64,000 nucleotides of DNA, from NCBI GenBank assembly GCA_016617495.1, contig WYCU01000002.1, positions 1 through 64,000 on the forward strand. Direction: 5' to 3'. A model generated the notes under the pieces. The model did no database searches. It saw only the letters and a list, made by a program, of their open reading frames with translations, and was not told the origin of the DNA. The translations under genes and the position numbers were made by a program. The stretch comes from Azonexaceae bacterium s22 (lineage in GTDB: Bacteria; Pseudomonadota; Gammaproteobacteria; Burkholderiales; Rhodocyclaceae). This document shows, in pieces, positions 20,501 through 27,090 of this stretch (the stretch's first letter is position 1; each line of letters begins with the position of its first letter).

Positions 20501-21124
20501 GCCGGTGACGATGTGTTGACCGGCGGTGCTGGCAAGGATGTCCTCTCCGGTGGCGACGGTAACGACAACCTGTCCGGCGAAGCCGATGACGACCTGCTCT
20601 ATGGCGGGGCCGGCAACGACACGCTTGCCGGTGGTCTGGGTGCGGATCGCCTGGAGGCCGGTGCGGGCAATGACAGCCTCGTCGGCGGTGACGGTGCCGA
20701 CACCCTCATGGGCGGCGCAGGCAACGACACGCTGACCGGCGGCTTGTTGTCCGATACCTTCGAATGGACGCTTTCCGATACCGGTACCCGCGGCAATCCG
20801 GCGGTTGATGTCGTTACCGACTTCAACACCGCGGCGGCTGCGGCGGGCGGCGATGTCCTCGATTTGCGCGATCTGCTGTACTCGGAGAATCACGACTCCG
20901 GTATCGGTAATTTGGCCAACTATCTGCATTTCGAGAAGGTGGGGGCCGATACCAAGATCCACATCAGTTCGAGCGGTGGGTTCAACAACGGCTACCTGTC
21001 TGCTGCCGAGGATCAGACGGTGGTGCTGCAGGGGGTCGATCTCTATGCAGCGCTCGGTTCCGGTGCCGGCGATGCCCAGATCATCCAGGACCTCCTGAAC
21101 AAGGGCAAACTGCAGACCGACTGA
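14525..21124 (+). CDS. Giant RTX adhesin with LapA-like N-terminus, vWA domain and tandem repeats
   Basis: 2199 residues, exported by the adjacent type I system and probably a surface adhesin for biofilm. Residues 1-75 (ARIGKVSGDVFARDSAGN to LADGRVLSLQPN) resemble the LapA outer-membrane retention module, and EGHSFVQLLRVVE follows. No TAAG-type LapG cleavage site is seen in the linker. Two identical 99-residue VCBS-like repeats (about 198-395) precede four 135-residue repeats beginning APVLDLDA or similar, then cadherin-like units. A vWA domain starts near 1307 with MIDAS DVSGSMD. RTX nonapeptides (GGAGNDTL type) span about 1955-2080, ending in a typical type I signal region. A GTG at 14522 is an alternative start. 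Confidence 0.9.
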   Translation: MSVVIARIGKVSGDVFARDSAGNIRRLKNGDRILEGEVVAATQGAAAQLLLADGRVLSLQPNVAIKLDPEVGALNKPDAVDSAIQNDSSRFVKVVKAIRRPEGDLFPEGDEGIQSEGGGQLEGHSFVQLLRVVELITPLGYQFETGRAQPVETVQGFDLLPRVIESTVPLAFEFETTRWPLRNLVSGGMVPAVLSTQDIASLSSASVGLTESNAVLSTSGTLSLSDADATDATVVAQSASPGSYGQFNINTAGAWTYTTNDAVNQLNAGQVVTETFTVATSDGGSSTVTVTITGTEDIASLSSASVGLTESNAVLSTSGTLSLSDADATDATVVAQSASPGSYGQFNINTAGAWTYTTNDAVNQLNAGQVVTETFTVATSDGGSSTVTVTITGTNDAPVLDLDASASGTGFAAVFNLDNGNPITIGDLDLTLADPDSTIQSATITLGTGKQTGDILQVGSLPSGITATSYNATTGVLTLSGTASVADYQAALRSIFFDTTSTSTTARSITVSVTDSTGLASNTATSTVSILGAGNAPVIDLDANNSSGVSGTGYQGTYTLSGSGVRIADSDVSITDSDSANLSGATIVIASNRDGTNDVLTAGTLPSGITASYNASTGTMTLSGSATLAAYQAAINAITFSTSGTSTADRGITVTVTDGTNTSNSANSTIHINRAPTLDLDANNDHATGVNYATTYTDGSGAVSVADTDISIADADGTLTGATITLSNPKAGDVLSVIGTLPSGITATVSGNSIILSGSGTPADYQNAIKAIGFANSTGTPDTTARTIQITVTDGVATSAVATTTVTVVDVNSPPVIDLDANNSSGATGSGYTAYFSTTTKAAVAVGDLDVQITDSDSVNIVSATIKLTNPQSGDFLTAGALPPGITASYDSATATLTLSGSAFITDYQTAIRAISFDSTSNSTAQRTITVTVNDGVSASNVATTTIIPVVNNAPTANNVSTSGNEDALIPIVLTGSDTDVGGSVTHFMLNSLPANGVLYLDAAMTQVATTGVLLSASSNSLTLYFKPLPNWNSGASGTNAVTFNYLASDNLGATSSQATASITVLPVNDGLPVAAADTYSTTLSSAIKIYVADLLSNDTLTDNARLSAIGVPSGGTLSALQTDSNGAYYLYTAPASGTGAKTLAYTLTDDDGQTSTGNVTITVYGANDDLGTVQESGLVGGLGSATVQGSLVANDGGATGVSSVTLSSSNTGFTGDVNTVSNTTSGNYITVKSQIGTLVVNKTDGTYTYTLDHAANNGSAAGTEVVETFTYTNSSGGSATLRITVKDDVPQAGNQVSEIPEQTLPKCSLVFVVDVSGSMDETVQYVAENGTVTTMTRLAATKLAIVALINEYYSQVSSESLEIRLVTFDSASSYASDGVFASQAAALSAVNGLATGSGTNYEAGLKSAINALNYSYGTMPGSNVQRSVYFLSDGEPNDWDSTLGSTNPVAGAGYGAYLTLHPEIKSYAIGVGSGIANTSYLDAISNVDSLGDGSVDKATIVTDVSKLDNALLETVPAVFGGNVIAASGTQQISFGGDSGYISQMTIALDTDGIAGTPKVNVTFNYNVSTNQISWSGTVPGLTSPLTSTSLLTLKAANGFGYGNLTFNFATGDYTYYSAGKAAEGDSFRLDFIATDRDGDAAAGSQTINVVDGKPVANDDVDTLSALQTYLEGNVTSGQGTDAGTVLGSQLTSFTQQGSGVDELVDGAKVSGITFQGQIFNLTLNSTGSAIGGTYTISNGRLTWAHASNGSSLIFDVDGYYKYVPPTANTPVENPGTYTEVALTAAPASADMTITGWTSTRTATTVAYASRGISVGANAAGGISALESVDITFGSNHAKGVQNLQIQINNGGTGDAVTYTFYHIDGHELGQYTVAGNGWITMPTEFSSVGKITALTDYGASINIQGIRFEDVIDQTGTQANPADPQVIDYTLTDTDGDTSEASLTLGIISNHWNGTTGNDTYAGTGANDSITGGAGNDTLGGGAGHDKVIGAAGDDVLTGGAGKDVLSGGDGNDNLSGEADDDLLYGGAGNDTLAGGLGADRLEAGAGNDSLVGGDGADTLMGGAGNDTLTGGLLSDTFEWTLSDTGTRGNPAVDVVTDFNTAAAAAGGDVLDLRDLLYSENHDSGIGNLANYLHFEKVGADTKIHISSSGGFNNGYLSAAEDQTVVLQGVDLYAALGSGAGDAQIIQDLLNKGKLQTD
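15116..15709 (+). repeat. Two tandem 297-bp coding repeats, identical by eye
   Basis: Units 15116-15412 and 15413-15709 each code 99 residues from DIASLSSASVGLTESNAVL to VTVTITGT, and I found no base difference between them apart from the last codons. They are much more GC-rich in third positions than the N-terminal region before them. Identity at silent sites means recent duplication or gene conversion. Short-read assembly could have collapsed more copies. Confidence 0.9.
20384..20760 (+). other. RTX nonapeptide repeat region
   Basis: About a dozen GGxGxDxLx-type units (GGAGNDTLGG, GGDGNDNLSG, GGAGNDTLAG and others) form the calcium-binding beta-roll. Such repeats fold only after export into calcium-rich medium. 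Confidence 0.9.
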
Positions 21125-21127
21125 TCG

Positions 21128-21163
21128 ATTGTCGCGGTCGACCACAAAAAAGGGGCAATTTTC
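21128..21163 (+). repeat. Dispersed 36-bp repeat, copy 2
   Basis: ATTGTCGCGGTCGACC plus ACAAAAAAGGGGCAATTTTC, beginning three bases after the adhesin stop codon. Its A-rich half forms one arm of the terminator that follows. Confidence 0.9.
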
Positions 21164-21177
21164 ATTGCCCCTTTTTC
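21147..21177 (+). terminator. Rho-independent terminator of the adhesin gene
   Basis: A perfect 13-bp stem, AAAAAGGGGCAAT with ATTGCCCCTTTTT, around the loop TTTC. The left arm is the tail of dispersed-repeat copy 2, so the repeat has been made part of the terminator. The A/T ends allow function on either strand. Confidence 0.85.
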
Positions 21178-21232
21178 ATTGTGTAGCGCGGTGATTTGGC
21201 TGCCGTAGCGCCGAATGCCTGGCGGGTGGAAC

Positions 21233-21931
21233 TCAGCCTTCGTGCTTGCGCAGGTTGGCCACGCTCGGGATGTGGATCTTGCGGCCTTCGACGACGATCA
21301 GCCCGAGTTCCGTGAGTTCGTGCAGGATGCGCGAGAAATGTTCCTGCGTGAGATTGAGCCGGGAGGCGATGACGCCCTTGTTGGTCGGCAGCGTGATCGC
21401 GACGTTGACGCCATTGGCATCGGCATCCGGCAGTTCGCGCAGCAGGTAGCCGATGATGCGCTCCTTGCCCGAGTGCAGGGAGTACGACTCCACATCGTTC
21501 ATCAATTGATGCAGGCGCATCGACATGCCGGCCAGCATCTTGCGTCCGAACGACGCGTCGCGCTGCAGTTCGTCGAACACCGCGGCCTTGGAAACGTGGA
21601 GCAGCAGCGAGTCGGCCAGCGCCTGGGCGAAAACGATGTAGGGCTTGTCCATGAACATGATGGCTTCGCCGAAACTCTGGCCAGCGCCAATGATCTCGAC
21701 CACCTTTTCACTGCCTTGCGGCGAGGTGAAGGCCAGCTTGATCTGCCCATAGACCAGCAGATGGAAGCCATTGCAGGCATCGCCCTTGTGAAACAGGATG
21801 TCGCCTTTGCTCGCATGAATCTCACGCGTCGAGCGCGCAATGCGGGCGATTTCCTCCTGGGCCAGACCGTTGAACAAGGGGATATGGGTCAGGAGCGCTT
21901 CGATGTTGATGGGCGGATGGCTGCCGTGCAT
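21233..21931 (-). CDS. Crp/Fnr-family regulator, probably a NO-responsive Dnr type
   Basis: 232 residues. An N-terminal cyclic-nucleotide-fold sensor domain (about 20-130) is followed by a helix-turn-helix near 170-205 (LPTNKGVIASRLNLTQEHFSRILHEL). It lacks the N-terminal cysteine cluster of FNR, so oxygen sensing by an iron-sulfur cluster is unlikely. It lies downstream of norD on the same strand and just past the nor cluster, which suggests a Dnr/Nnr-like role in controlling nor genes. That role is inferred from context. Confidence 0.82.
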   Translation of the reverse strand: MHGSHPPINIEALLTHIPLFNGLAQEEIARIARSTREIHASKGDILFHKGDACNGFHLLVYGQIKLAFTSPQGSEKVVEIIGAGQSFGEAIMFMDKPYIVFAQALADSLLLHVSKAAVFDELQRDASFGRKMLAGMSMRLHQLMNDVESYSLHSGKERIIGYLLRELPDADANGVNVAITLPTNKGVIASRLNLTQEHFSRILHELTELGLIVVEGRKIHIPSVANLRKHEG

Positions 21932-22013
21932 GTCAGGTGTTGCCTATGAGTGTGACAGGGTCCGATGGTGGCATCCCAATTGGGTAAGGGCAATACGCCA
22001 ATCGGACTACGTC

Positions 22014-23852
22014 CTATCGGGTAAGTTGCGCATAGAGCAGCGGCAGGCGGCGAGGCAACTCGGCCGGTTTGCGAATGACGCAAAAGCCCGCCGGACCGAA
22101 AAGATACGGGAGGTAAGCGCCCGCTTCGCGGTCGATGGTGACGCAGAACGGCGTCAGCCCCAGCCGTCGCGCTTCGTGCACCGCGATGCGTGTGTCCTCG
22201 ATGCCATAACGGGAATCGTAGAGGTCGAGGTCGTTCGGTTTGCCGTCGGTGAGGATCAGCAGCAGGCGGCGCCCGGCTGGCTGTTCGGCGAGGATGCGTG
22301 CGGATTGGCGCAAGGCCGTACCCATGCGGGTGTAGAAACCCGGCTTCATTGCCAGGATGCGCCCGCGTGCCGCGGCATCGTAACGCTGCTTGAAATCCTT
22401 CAGCAGATGAAAGCGGACGTTCTGGCGGCGCAGGGAGGAAAAGCCGTAAATCCCAAAACGGTCGCCTGTCGCGGTCAACGCCTCGGAAAAGAGCAAAAGC
22501 GAATCGCGGATCACGTCGATGATGCGGTGCGTGTCCGAAATCGGCGCGTCGGTGGACATCGAAAGATCGGCCAGGAGCAGGCAGGCCAGATCGCGTTCGC
22601 ACCGGGCCTGCGCGAGGTAGCCGCCGGAGGCCGGCGTGTGGCCGGACTGGCGGTCGGCCTGGTTGCGCACGCAATTGTCGAGATCGAGTTCGGGGCCGTC
22701 GGGCTGGGCCTTCAGCCACCGGCGTTGCGGTGCCAGTGCGGCAAACTGGCCGCGCAGCTTTTTCGCCGTGGCCGCGAGTTCCGGCGGCAGCGGCGCGGGT
22801 TGGGCATCGTGCGCCACCATGGGTTGCAGCAGGCAATGCTTTTCCAGCAGCACCGACTTGCGGTAATCCCATTCCGGCAGCGCAATACCGGGACCAATCG
22901 GGGTGTCGTCCTCGGCAGCGGAGGGCAAGTCGAGATCGAAGCGCACGCGTGAGCGCGCCGTATCGCCATCCTGCGTGAGCGAAAGGCGGTCGAGATCGCG
23001 CGCCACATTTTTGGCATCCGGATTTTCGTCCTCGTCGAAGGCGCGGTTGACCCGCACGTATTCCGCCCAGGTCGGCAGGCTTTCGGCCCGGAACATTGCC
23101 AGCATCGGGTTCTTGTTGTCCGGCGTTTCCACCTGTTCCGCCTTGTGCGCATCGGCGCGGGCATCGGTGTGGTGGCTGCCCTCGGGCGGCAAGTGCTCGC
23201 TGGCCTGATCGCGCAGCGGGACCACCGCCGGTTCGTCCGGCGCCACCAGCCACAGCAGCACCGGCTGCGGCGGGCGGGATTGGGCCGAATAGAGCGGCGG
23301 CAAACCGTCCACCGAACCCGGGGCGAGCAGGGCGGCGCGCAAGGCATGTTCCTGCGCTGCTTCGTCCGGGCGCAGTTGTTCCGGCGGCATGCGCACGGCC
23401 AGATGCGCCTGCACCAGCCGTTCATAGCGTGGGCGCAAACCGGGGTAACGGGCCAGCGCGGCCTGGGTGGACCGTTGGTTGCGCAGAAGCCAGCCGCGTT
23501 GACCGGGGGCTTCGCAGGCGGCCAGGGCGGCCAGCCAGAGGTAGAGATCGCGATTCAGCGCCGCATCGGGAAAGGCGGCGATTTCCGGCGGCAGGCGCAG
23601 GGTTTCCGCATCGCGCCGCCCCTGAGCCACCTTTTCGCCACTGCCGGCCAGGCGTTGCAGCCAGCGCCGCCGGGCGCCATGCGTATCGAAGGTGGCGGCC
23701 GCCACGTCGAGTCCGGGATCGCCGCCGAAGGCGCGGAAAAGAATGCCGGCAGTTTTTTCCACATCGGCCAGTTTGACCGCTGCGGCGGGGTAATGGCCAC
23801 CTGCGGCCTTGGTGACCCAGTTGTGCCAGAGTTTGCCGATGAATTCTTCCAT
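22014..23852 (-). CDS. norD: NorD, vWA-domain nitric oxide reductase activation protein
   Basis: 612 residues, the usual length for NorD. A long helical N-terminus precedes a C-terminal von Willebrand A domain (about 415-600) with the MIDAS LADLSMSTDA and the family motif GDRFGIYGFSSLRRQ. With the MoxR-type ATPase NorQ it is needed to mature or activate cNOR, probably for non-haem iron insertion. It is the last nor gene in this transcription unit, 12 bases after the iron-sulfur protein gene. Confidence 0.93.
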   Translation of the reverse strand: MEEFIGKLWHNWVTKAAGGHYPAAAVKLADVEKTAGILFRAFGGDPGLDVAAATFDTHGARRRWLQRLAGSGEKVAQGRRDAETLRLPPEIAAFPDAALNRDLYLWLAALAACEAPGQRGWLLRNQRSTQAALARYPGLRPRYERLVQAHLAVRMPPEQLRPDEAAQEHALRAALLAPGSVDGLPPLYSAQSRPPQPVLLWLVAPDEPAVVPLRDQASEHLPPEGSHHTDARADAHKAEQVETPDNKNPMLAMFRAESLPTWAEYVRVNRAFDEDENPDAKNVARDLDRLSLTQDGDTARSRVRFDLDLPSAAEDDTPIGPGIALPEWDYRKSVLLEKHCLLQPMVAHDAQPAPLPPELAATAKKLRGQFAALAPQRRWLKAQPDGPELDLDNCVRNQADRQSGHTPASGGYLAQARCERDLACLLLADLSMSTDAPISDTHRIIDVIRDSLLLFSEALTATGDRFGIYGFSSLRRQNVRFHLLKDFKQRYDAAARGRILAMKPGFYTRMGTALRQSARILAEQPAGRRLLLILTDGKPNDLDLYDSRYGIEDTRIAVHEARRLGLTPFCVTIDREAGAYLPYLFGPAGFCVIRKPAELPRRLPLLYAQLTR

Positions 23853-23864
23853 GGGGGCTCCAGA

Positions 23865-24833
23865 TTAGCGGCGGCCGCCGGCATCCTCGTCGCTTTGCGA
23901 GAGCGCCGAGAAACGGGCTTCGTTACGCCGGGCGTCGTCCTTGCTCACCCAGCGCAAGAGCTGGCCCTGCGGATTGTGGCGATTGACGGTGCCGCACGCG
24001 GAAATGCACTGGCCGCATTGAGTGCAGGCGAACATCCAGCGCTTGACGTTACGCGGCTTGAGGCGCATCGGGCAGACCGCATCGCAGGCGCTGTGGCCAT
24101 GCACGCAGGTCGCGCAATCGCTCAGGCGTTCGCGCTCGAAACCGACCACCATGGCCCCTTTGTTGGCCATCCACGCAAAGCTCTGGAAGAGGCCGATGGC
24201 GCAGGCGTAACGGCAGAACAGATGGCGGGCGAAGAGGAATTCGAGGCTGAGGACGACGGTCGCGGCGATCAGGAAAATCGTTTCGCCGCGCGTCAGCGTA
24301 CCGGCCAGCAAGCCGCCATAGACCTGCATCGGTGGCATCAGGTAGGTCAGCCCGACGACGGCCCAGGCGAAGGCGAAGCCCACGGCGGCGGGTACCACGG
24401 CCAGCCAGTAGGCGCGGTTGCGCGGGGCCGGTGAGCCATCGGCTTCCCAGGGTGGCGTTTTGCGCTGATCCCACAGCGAATGTTTGCCGGTGGCGAAGCA
24501 CATCAGACGATTGATGGTTTCGACCACGGAAAAATGCGGGCACAGCCAGCCGCAATAGAGGCGCCCCCATTTCCAGGCGACGAGGATGATCAGCGCCAGC
24601 GTGCCCAGCACGGGCAAGAAGAGGAAAAGCACGATGTTGAGCGCCGCATGGCCGGGCTGGCCGGTGCCGGCGAGCAAAGCGTCAATGCCCAGATGCCAGG
24701 GCCGGGTCAGGAACCAGGCGTGCCCGGCGACGAGGTCGTAGCGAAAGAGATCGAATACGGGCGTCAGGGCGAACAGCGCAAAGAAGGCAATCTGCGCCGC
24801 CACCCGGGCGCGCTGCAAAGGCGGGCGGGTCAT
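23865..24833 (-). CDS. Membrane 4Fe-4S protein (NapH/CcoG-like) in the nor cluster
   Basis: 322 residues from the ATG at 24833, which overlaps the preceding stop (ATGA). Five to six membrane helices carry the motif GRLYCGWLCPHFS (Cys94, Cys98) typical of NosR/NapH/CcoG-type proteins, and a C-terminal part has two 4Fe-4S sets (CATCVHGHSACDAVCP and CTQCGQCISACG). It probably passes electrons from the quinone pool or to a maturation step. It is not one of the classic norCBQDEF products, so its exact role in NO reduction is open. Confidence 0.85.
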   Translation of the reverse strand: MTRPPLQRARVAAQIAFFALFALTPVFDLFRYDLVAGHAWFLTRPWHLGIDALLAGTGQPGHAALNIVLFLFLPVLGTLALIILVAWKWGRLYCGWLCPHFSVVETINRLMCFATGKHSLWDQRKTPPWEADGSPAPRNRAYWLAVVPAAVGFAFAWAVVGLTYLMPPMQVYGGLLAGTLTRGETIFLIAATVVLSLEFLFARHLFCRYACAIGLFQSFAWMANKGAMVVGFERERLSDCATCVHGHSACDAVCPMRLKPRNVKRWMFACTQCGQCISACGTVNRHNPQGQLLRWVSKDDARRNEARFSALSQSDEDAGGRR

Positions 24834-25252
24834 GCGCACCGGTCCGGCGTTTCGAGGCGCGGGCCGATCAGCGGAAAGCGCCAGACCTGGGCGTTCATGG
24901 CCTTGATTAGCGCAAACATGCCGAACAGCACCAGCGTCGCGTGGATGCAGGTGAAATAAAGAATGAGCACCACCCAGGTCCACGCGGATTGCAGGCCGCC
25001 GGCCGCGAGAATCGCCGTGCTCAGGCCGACGATCAGCAGCCCGCCCCAGAAACTGACGTAAGTGGCCTGTTTGAGATGCTGCCGGGCCAGCGGCGGCGCG
25101 CTGTGGCGAAAGCGGAACCACAGCCCGACGAGGATGGCGAAGGCCAGCCCGGGCAAGGCCAGCAGGTTGAGCAGGAACAAGGCTTCGGCAGCCACGGCGA
25201 GGCCTTGGCCGAACTTTTCTTCGCCGATGCCGAAATCGTCTTCGCTGCTCAT
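24830..25252 (-). CDS. Small membrane protein of the nor cluster
   Basis: 140 residues with three predicted membrane helices (FLLNLLALPGLAFAILVGLW, FWGGLLIVGLSTAILAAGGL, WVVLILYFTCIHATLVLFGMFAL). Acidic N-terminus MSSEDDFGIGEEKFGQGL. I do not recognise a named family. It is coupled to the iron-sulfur gene by a 4-base overlap and lies 12 bases after norQ, so it likely works with the iron-sulfur membrane protein. Confidence 0.8.
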   Translation of the reverse strand: MSSEDDFGIGEEKFGQGLAVAAEALFLLNLLALPGLAFAILVGLWFRFRHSAPPLARQHLKQATYVSFWGGLLIVGLSTAILAAGGLQSAWTWVVLILYFTCIHATLVLFGMFALIKAMNAQVWRFPLIGPRLETPDRCA

Positions 25253-25264
25253 GGCGGCGGTCGC

Positions 25265-26053
25265 TTAACGGCCGAAGGTGGCGTTGACGATTTCCATCAA
25301 CGCTTCCACGGTTTCTTCGTCGTCGGTCAGGCTTTCCACCAGCGCCGCGCGGCAGGCGACCGAGACATCCATGCCGGATTTGATGAGCGTCGCGGCATAG
25401 ACCAGCAGGCGGGTGCTGACTACCTCTTCCAGATCGCGGTCCTTGAGCGCGCGGAAGGCATGGGCAATGCCGATCAGGCGCTTGGCCAGATCGGCGTCGC
25501 AGCCGGTTTCGCCGATCAGGATGGACATTTCGCGCTCGGCGCCGGGGAAGTCGAAACGCAGCGAAACGAAGCGCTGGCGGGTCGAAGGCTTGAGGCCCTT
25601 CAACAGATTCTGGTAGCCGGGGTTGTAGGAGACGACGAGCATGAAATTGGGCGGCGCCTCCAGCGTCTCGCCAGTGCGGTCGATGGGCAGGATGCGGCGG
25701 TCGTCGGCAAGCGGGTGAATGACCACGGTGGTGTCCTTGCGCGCCTCCACCACTTCGTCCAGATAACAGATCCCGCCCTCGCGCACGGCGCGGGTCAGCG
25801 GGCCGTCGCACCAGTAGGTGCCGCTGCCGGAAATCAGGTGGCGGCCGACGAGGTCGGCGGCGGTCAGGTCGTCGTGGCAGGCCACGGTGTACAGCGGCAG
25901 CTTGAGGCGCGCCGCCATGTGCGCGACAAAGCGCGTCTTGCCGCAACCGGTCGGGCCTTTGATGAGCAGCGGCAGGCGCTCGCGGAAGGCATGCTCGAAA
26001 AGTGCGATCTCGTTGCCGGAAGGTTCGTAGAAGGGCAGGGCGTGGTCGGTCAT
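25265..26053 (-). CDS. norQ: NorQ, MoxR/CbbQ-type AAA+ ATPase
   Basis: 262 residues from the ATG at 26053. Walker A GPTGCGKT at 33-40, Walker B-like GICYLDEVVEAR, and VVSYNPGYQN sensor region match NorQ/CbbQ. It acts with NorD as a chaperone-like activation pair for cNOR. A TTG extension to 26071 would read into dispersed-repeat copy 3 and is less likely; no good ribosome site is visible in front of either start. Confidence 0.92.
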   Translation of the reverse strand: MTDHALPFYEPSGNEIALFEHAFRERLPLLIKGPTGCGKTRFVAHMAARLKLPLYTVACHDDLTAADLVGRHLISGSGTYWCDGPLTRAVREGGICYLDEVVEARKDTTVVIHPLADDRRILPIDRTGETLEAPPNFMLVVSYNPGYQNLLKGLKPSTRQRFVSLRFDFPGAEREMSILIGETGCDADLAKRLIGIAHAFRALKDRDLEEVVSTRLLVYAATLIKSGMDVSVACRAALVESLTDDEETVEALMEIVNATFGR

Positions 26054-26056
26054 GGG

Positions 26057-26092
26057 AATTGTCGCGGTCAACGCGGAAAAAAGGTCAAAAAT
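26057..26092 (+). repeat. Dispersed 36-bp repeat, copy 3
   Basis: AATTGTCGCGGTCAAC with tail GCGGAAAAAAGGTCAAAAAT. It lies between norF and norQ, ending three bases before the norQ start codon, where a ribosome site would be expected. Confidence 0.85.
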
Positions 26093-26098
26093 GGGGAT

Positions 26099-26365
26099 TC
26101 AGCGCAGCGAGAGGGCATAGGCCAGCAGGATCAAGACGGAAACCAGCAGCATCCAGCCCTCCAGCAGGAATCGCCAGAGCCGCGGCGCACCGCGCAGTTC
26201 CATAAAATCGAGAATGACCAGCCGCCCCTTGACGAAGGCGATCAGCAGCATGGCCACGATGGCGCTCGTGCCGGCCGCGCCGACCTCGCCGAGATACCAG
26301 GTGATGCCAGTGGCCACGAGAAGCGCCAGCCAGGCACGGTGAATGGGGTTCCTGAGGGCGTTCAT
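26099..26365 (-). CDS. norF: NorF-like small membrane protein (cytochrome oxidase subunit IV-like)
   Basis: 88 residues with three membrane segments: WLALLVATGITWYLGE, SAIVAMLLIAFVKGRLVILDF and LEGWMLLVSVLILLAYAL. The central KGRLVILDFMELRGAP resembles NorF/COX4-like proteins. Located directly after norE with a one-base gap. NorF and NorE improve cNOR function in denitrifiers but are not catalytic. Confidence 0.85.
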   Translation of the reverse strand: MNALRNPIHRAWLALLVATGITWYLGEVGAAGTSAIVAMLLIAFVKGRLVILDFMELRGAPRLWRFLLEGWMLLVSVLILLAYALSLR

Positions 26366-26366
26366 C

Positions 26367-26954
26367 TCAGCGCATCACATAGACGAGCGGGAAAAGCACG
26401 ATCCACAACAGATCGACCATATGCCAATAAGCCGCGCCGCTTTCCAGCCCGTTGGCCTCGTGCGAGCCATACACCCCTTTCCGCGCCTGAACCCAAAGGA
26501 TGGTCAGGATGACCATGCCGAGGAGCACATGCATGAAGTGGAAGAAGGTCAGCGAAATGTAGAACATGTAGAAGGTGTTGGTCGACAGCGAAATCCCGGC
26601 GCCAAATTTCGCGGCGTACTCAAATCCCTTGACCACCAGAAAGCCGGCGCCACACAGCCAGCCGAGCCACAAATTGCGGGCGATGGCCGCGCTGTGGTCG
26701 CGGTGCGCCGCCTGCACCGAGCGCGCAACGAACCACGAACCGGTAATCAGCAACAGCGTGTTCAAGGCCCCGGCATTGCGGTCGAGCGTTTGCTGATAAA
26801 GGTTGAACTCCTCGACATGGCTCGCCCGGGCGAAAGCGTAAGCGGCAAAGAACACCGCAAAGGCCAGCAATTCGGCCAGGATGAAAAACCAGATCGCCAA
26901 ATCGCCGGGCAGGCGCTTGGGCGGGGTGGGCGAGCTCAAGGTAGCGGTCGTCAT
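26367..26954 (-). CDS. norE: NorE, cytochrome oxidase subunit III-like protein
   Basis: 195 residues from the ATG at 26954 (MTTATLSSPTPPKRLPGD). The COX3-type membrane domain is clear: LAIWFFILAELLAFAVFFAAYAF, later FYMFYISLTFFHFMHVLLGM and YWHMVDLLWIVLFPLVYV. It heads the norEFQ-x-y-D unit, which is separated from norCB by a terminator and a long palindrome, so it needs its own promoter. Confidence 0.92.
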   Translation of the reverse strand: MTTATLSSPTPPKRLPGDLAIWFFILAELLAFAVFFAAYAFARASHVEEFNLYQQTLDRNAGALNTLLLITGSWFVARSVQAAHRDHSAAIARNLWLGWLCGAGFLVVKGFEYAAKFGAGISLSTNTFYMFYISLTFFHFMHVLLGMVILTILWVQARKGVYGSHEANGLESGAAYWHMVDLLWIVLFPLVYVMR

Positions 26955-26989
26955 GGCGCGAATGTTAGCGGCTTGGGGATGGGGGGGAA

Positions 26990-27003
26990 TTGATGTGGGG
27001 TAA
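26990..27003 (-). promoter_or_regulatory. Possible Fnr/Dnr-type site upstream of norE
   Basis: On the minus strand TTACC-CCAC-ATCAA: one full half-site and a partial second one. The norC site has the same shape. Its centre is only about 42 bases before the norE ATG, which leaves almost no leader, so confidence is low. Confidence 0.3.
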
Positions 27004-27090
27004 ATTCTTGGGGGGTTGGGGCGGTGCTGCTTGGTTTGTGCCTCCGTGGCAGGCAGGTTTGTTTCTTTACCGCTGCTGTGGGCGAGGATG

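Noticed and set aside
16799-21145. Two long open frames (703 and 623 codons) antisense to the adhesin gene
   Set aside because: They mirror the repetitive codon pattern of the adhesin, have no recognisable domains and no ribosome sites.
22467-22502. TGTCGCGGTCAACGCC with a following AAAAGAGCAAAA in norD, similar to repeat copy 3
   Set aside because: It codes for the conserved FSEALTATGDRF of NorD in register with the family, so no insertion is evident. It could be a sixteenth, strongly constrained copy.
24834-25946. Upstream extension of the iron-sulfur protein frame
   Set aside because: It runs out of frame over norQ and the small membrane gene; the overlap-coupled ATG at 24833 gives a normal family N-terminus.
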